Source of the DNA: Clostridia bacterium
GTDB lineage: Bacteria; Bacillota; Clostridia; UMGS1883
NCBI GenBank assembly: GCA_021202495.1
Contig: JAJQCX010000201.1
Span: 1-14,427 of the forward strand
DNA: 14,427 nucleotides
Direction of reading: 5' to 3'
The position numbers were made by a program, and so were the translations under genes. Of the stretch, positions 14,379-14,427 are shown piece by piece. Numbering within the stretch: position 1 is the first letter of the stretch; each line of letters opens with the position of its first letter. Under the pieces are notes generated by a model, which was not told where the DNA came from, did no database searches, and saw nothing but the letters and a program-made list of their open reading frames with translations.

Positions 14379-14427
14379 TGTATAGTGTGGGCACATGGTT
14401 TACAAAATGTCCGAGGACATGGTTTAC
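14379..14427. mobile_element. Possible end of an insertion sequence (runs off the window)
   Basis: The segment starts TGTATAG right where the dispersed repeat breaks off. It carries ACATGGTTTAC twice (14393-14403 and 14417-14427, spacing 24 nt) with a short inverted element ATGTCC-GA-GGACAT between them. Multiple short direct repeats next to a TG terminus are typical of some transposon ends where transposase binds. No transposase is visible because the window ends here, so this remains tentative. Confidence 0.35.

Overview
The window looks like a chromosomal segment of a low- to mid-GC Firmicute of the Clostridia (Oscillospiraceae/Lachnospiraceae-like). This rests on the nadK-argR-recN gene order, strong GGAGG-type ribosome binding sites, frequent TTG/GTG starts, consensus sigma-A promoters and the FGGY kinase subtype. 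No rRNA, tRNA or CRISPR array was seen. The species cannot be named from the sequence.

Left block (about 100-4632, + strand): a sigma-A promoter drives nadK (NAD kinase) and argR (arginine repressor). A 207-nt gap follows, holding one copy of a dispersed repeat and a perfect 22-bp palindrome. Then come recN (DNA repair ATPase) and, 12 nt after it, a cytoplasmic GH27 alpha-galactosidase-type gene. In many Clostridia recN is followed by spoIVB and spo0A; neither is here. A 12-bp-stem hairpin at 4596-4627 probably ends transcription from both sides.

Middle block (4635-12343, - strand): a type I restriction-modification island read right to left. A consensus promoter at 12315-12343 precedes a half-size specificity subunit, which overlaps hsdM. 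A 422-nt non-coding, repeat-filled gap with a terminator-like hairpin follows. Then come an hsdS split into two reading frames, hsdR, and a YgjP/DUF45-type zinc metalloprotease 2 nt after hsdR. The two hsdS frames meet at A AAA AAG, the same heptamer as the dnaX -1 frameshift site. One extra A, or a -1 ribosomal slip, would give a normal 422-residue HsdS. The locus could therefore switch or tune specificity, using the half-S, the split S, or their fusion.

Right block (12393-14427): a large FGGY sugar kinase (- strand) with its own promoter and terminator-like hairpin. Divergent from it is a consensus + strand promoter followed by two hairpins and no convincing gene, which is a candidate small RNA or orphan leader. 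The window ends in another copy of the dispersed repeat, cut at about 14378 by a sequence with 24-nt-spaced direct repeats that may be the end of an insertion sequence.
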